From: Candidatus Coatesiibacteriota bacterium
GTDB lineage: Bacteria > RBG-13-66-14
NCBI GenBank assembly: GCA_030631385.1
Contig: DAOVLG010000091.1
Coordinates: 1 to 6,874, forward strand
Direction: 5' to 3'
Length of the DNA stretch: 6,874 nucleotides
Part shown: positions 6,823 to 6,874 of the stretch, piece after piece
Position numbering within the stretch: the stretch's first letter is position 1
How the letters are laid out: each line of letters opens with the position of its first letter
The notes under the pieces: generated by a model
The model's database searches: none
Told to the model about the DNA's origin: nothing
What the model saw: the letters and a program-made list of their open reading frames with translations, nothing else
Translations under genes and position numbers: made by a program

Positions 6823-6844
6823 CCCCTCTTTCGAAGGGGAGAGG
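6823..6844. repeat. Short palindrome in the gap before the next gene
   Basis: CCCCT (6823-6827) pairs with AGGGG (6835-6839). Alternatively CCTCT (6825-6829) pairs with AGAGG (6840-6844). The surrounding text, a CCCCTCTTT block, then GAAGGGGAGAGG, then ATGGGG, resembles the short intergenic palindromes dispersed in many GC-rich genomes. With one copy in view I cannot show that it is repeated. There is no T-run after it, so it is a poor intrinsic terminator. It lies about 20 bases before the probable ATG at 6863. Confidence 0.3.
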
Positions 6845-6862
6845 ATGGGGAAGGTTATATAG

Positions 6863-6874
6863 ATGGCAAAGCCA
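6863..6874 (+). CDS. Probable start of a downstream gene (four codons visible)
   Basis: An ATG at 6863 opens a frame reading M-A-K-P to the window edge. GGGGAAGG (6847-6854) ends 8 bases before it, a reasonable ribosome-binding site. The 155-bp gap after mvhD contains no other candidate gene. The direction matches the operon, so this could be a further subunit (hdrB or hdrC would be expected from family context), but four residues identify nothing. Confidence 0.35.

Overview
The window is one strand of a GC-rich bacterial (less likely archaeal) operon. It encodes soluble flavin and iron-sulfur electron-transfer proteins of the heterodisulfide reductase A (HdrA) type. All supported genes read rightward. 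The set (HdrA, MvhD, GltD/NfnB-like and NuoG-like modules, about 45 cluster-ligand cysteines) points to a strict anaerobe that handles NAD(P)H, ferredoxin and disulfide/thiol electrons by flavin-based bifurcation or confurcation. No ribosomal or taxonomic marker is present, so I do not name a phylum; an uncultured anaerobic lineage is plausible.

Layout. (1) 2-490: C-terminal end of a GltD/NfnB-like FAD oxidoreductase, cut by the window edge; its last residues resemble the tails of NuoF-GltD fusion proteins. (2) 511-2292: a 593-aa chimera with a NuoG-like ferredoxin head joined to the C-terminal part of HdrA; the HdrA ADP-binding (GxGxxG) half is absent. (3) 2293-2788: about 500 bp between genes. 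Its first 345 bp hold no recognisable gene and include an AT-richer island. Its end (2638-2775) is a decayed 5' fragment of an mvhD gene. (4) 2789-6199: a 1136-aa HdrA with a complete GltD/NfnB-like two-Rossmann module spliced into the middle of one of its iron-sulfur domains. (5) 6264-6707: intact mvhD. (6) 6708-6862: non-coding, with a small palindrome near 6823-6844. (7) 6863: probable start of another gene, four codons visible.

How the parts may work together (inference). GltD-type domains exchange electrons with NAD(P)H. The HdrA FAD is the family's bifurcation site. MvhD is the [2Fe-2S] adaptor that delivers electrons to HdrA. The NuoG-like head is of the kind that normally receives electrons from a NuoF-type NADH dehydrogenase. 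The locus therefore looks like a pyridine-nucleotide-linked Hdr complex in which NAD(P)H, rather than the hydrogenase or formate dehydrogenase of methanogens, supplies or accepts electrons. HdrB/HdrC, the usual disulfide-reducing partners, are not in the window, so the final substrate is unknown.

The locus seems to have been built by duplication. GltD, HdrA and MvhD modules each occur twice: [GltD - HdrA chimera - mvhD remnant], then [HdrA containing GltD - mvhD]. The second mvhD made the first dispensable, or the first was lost during the rearrangement.
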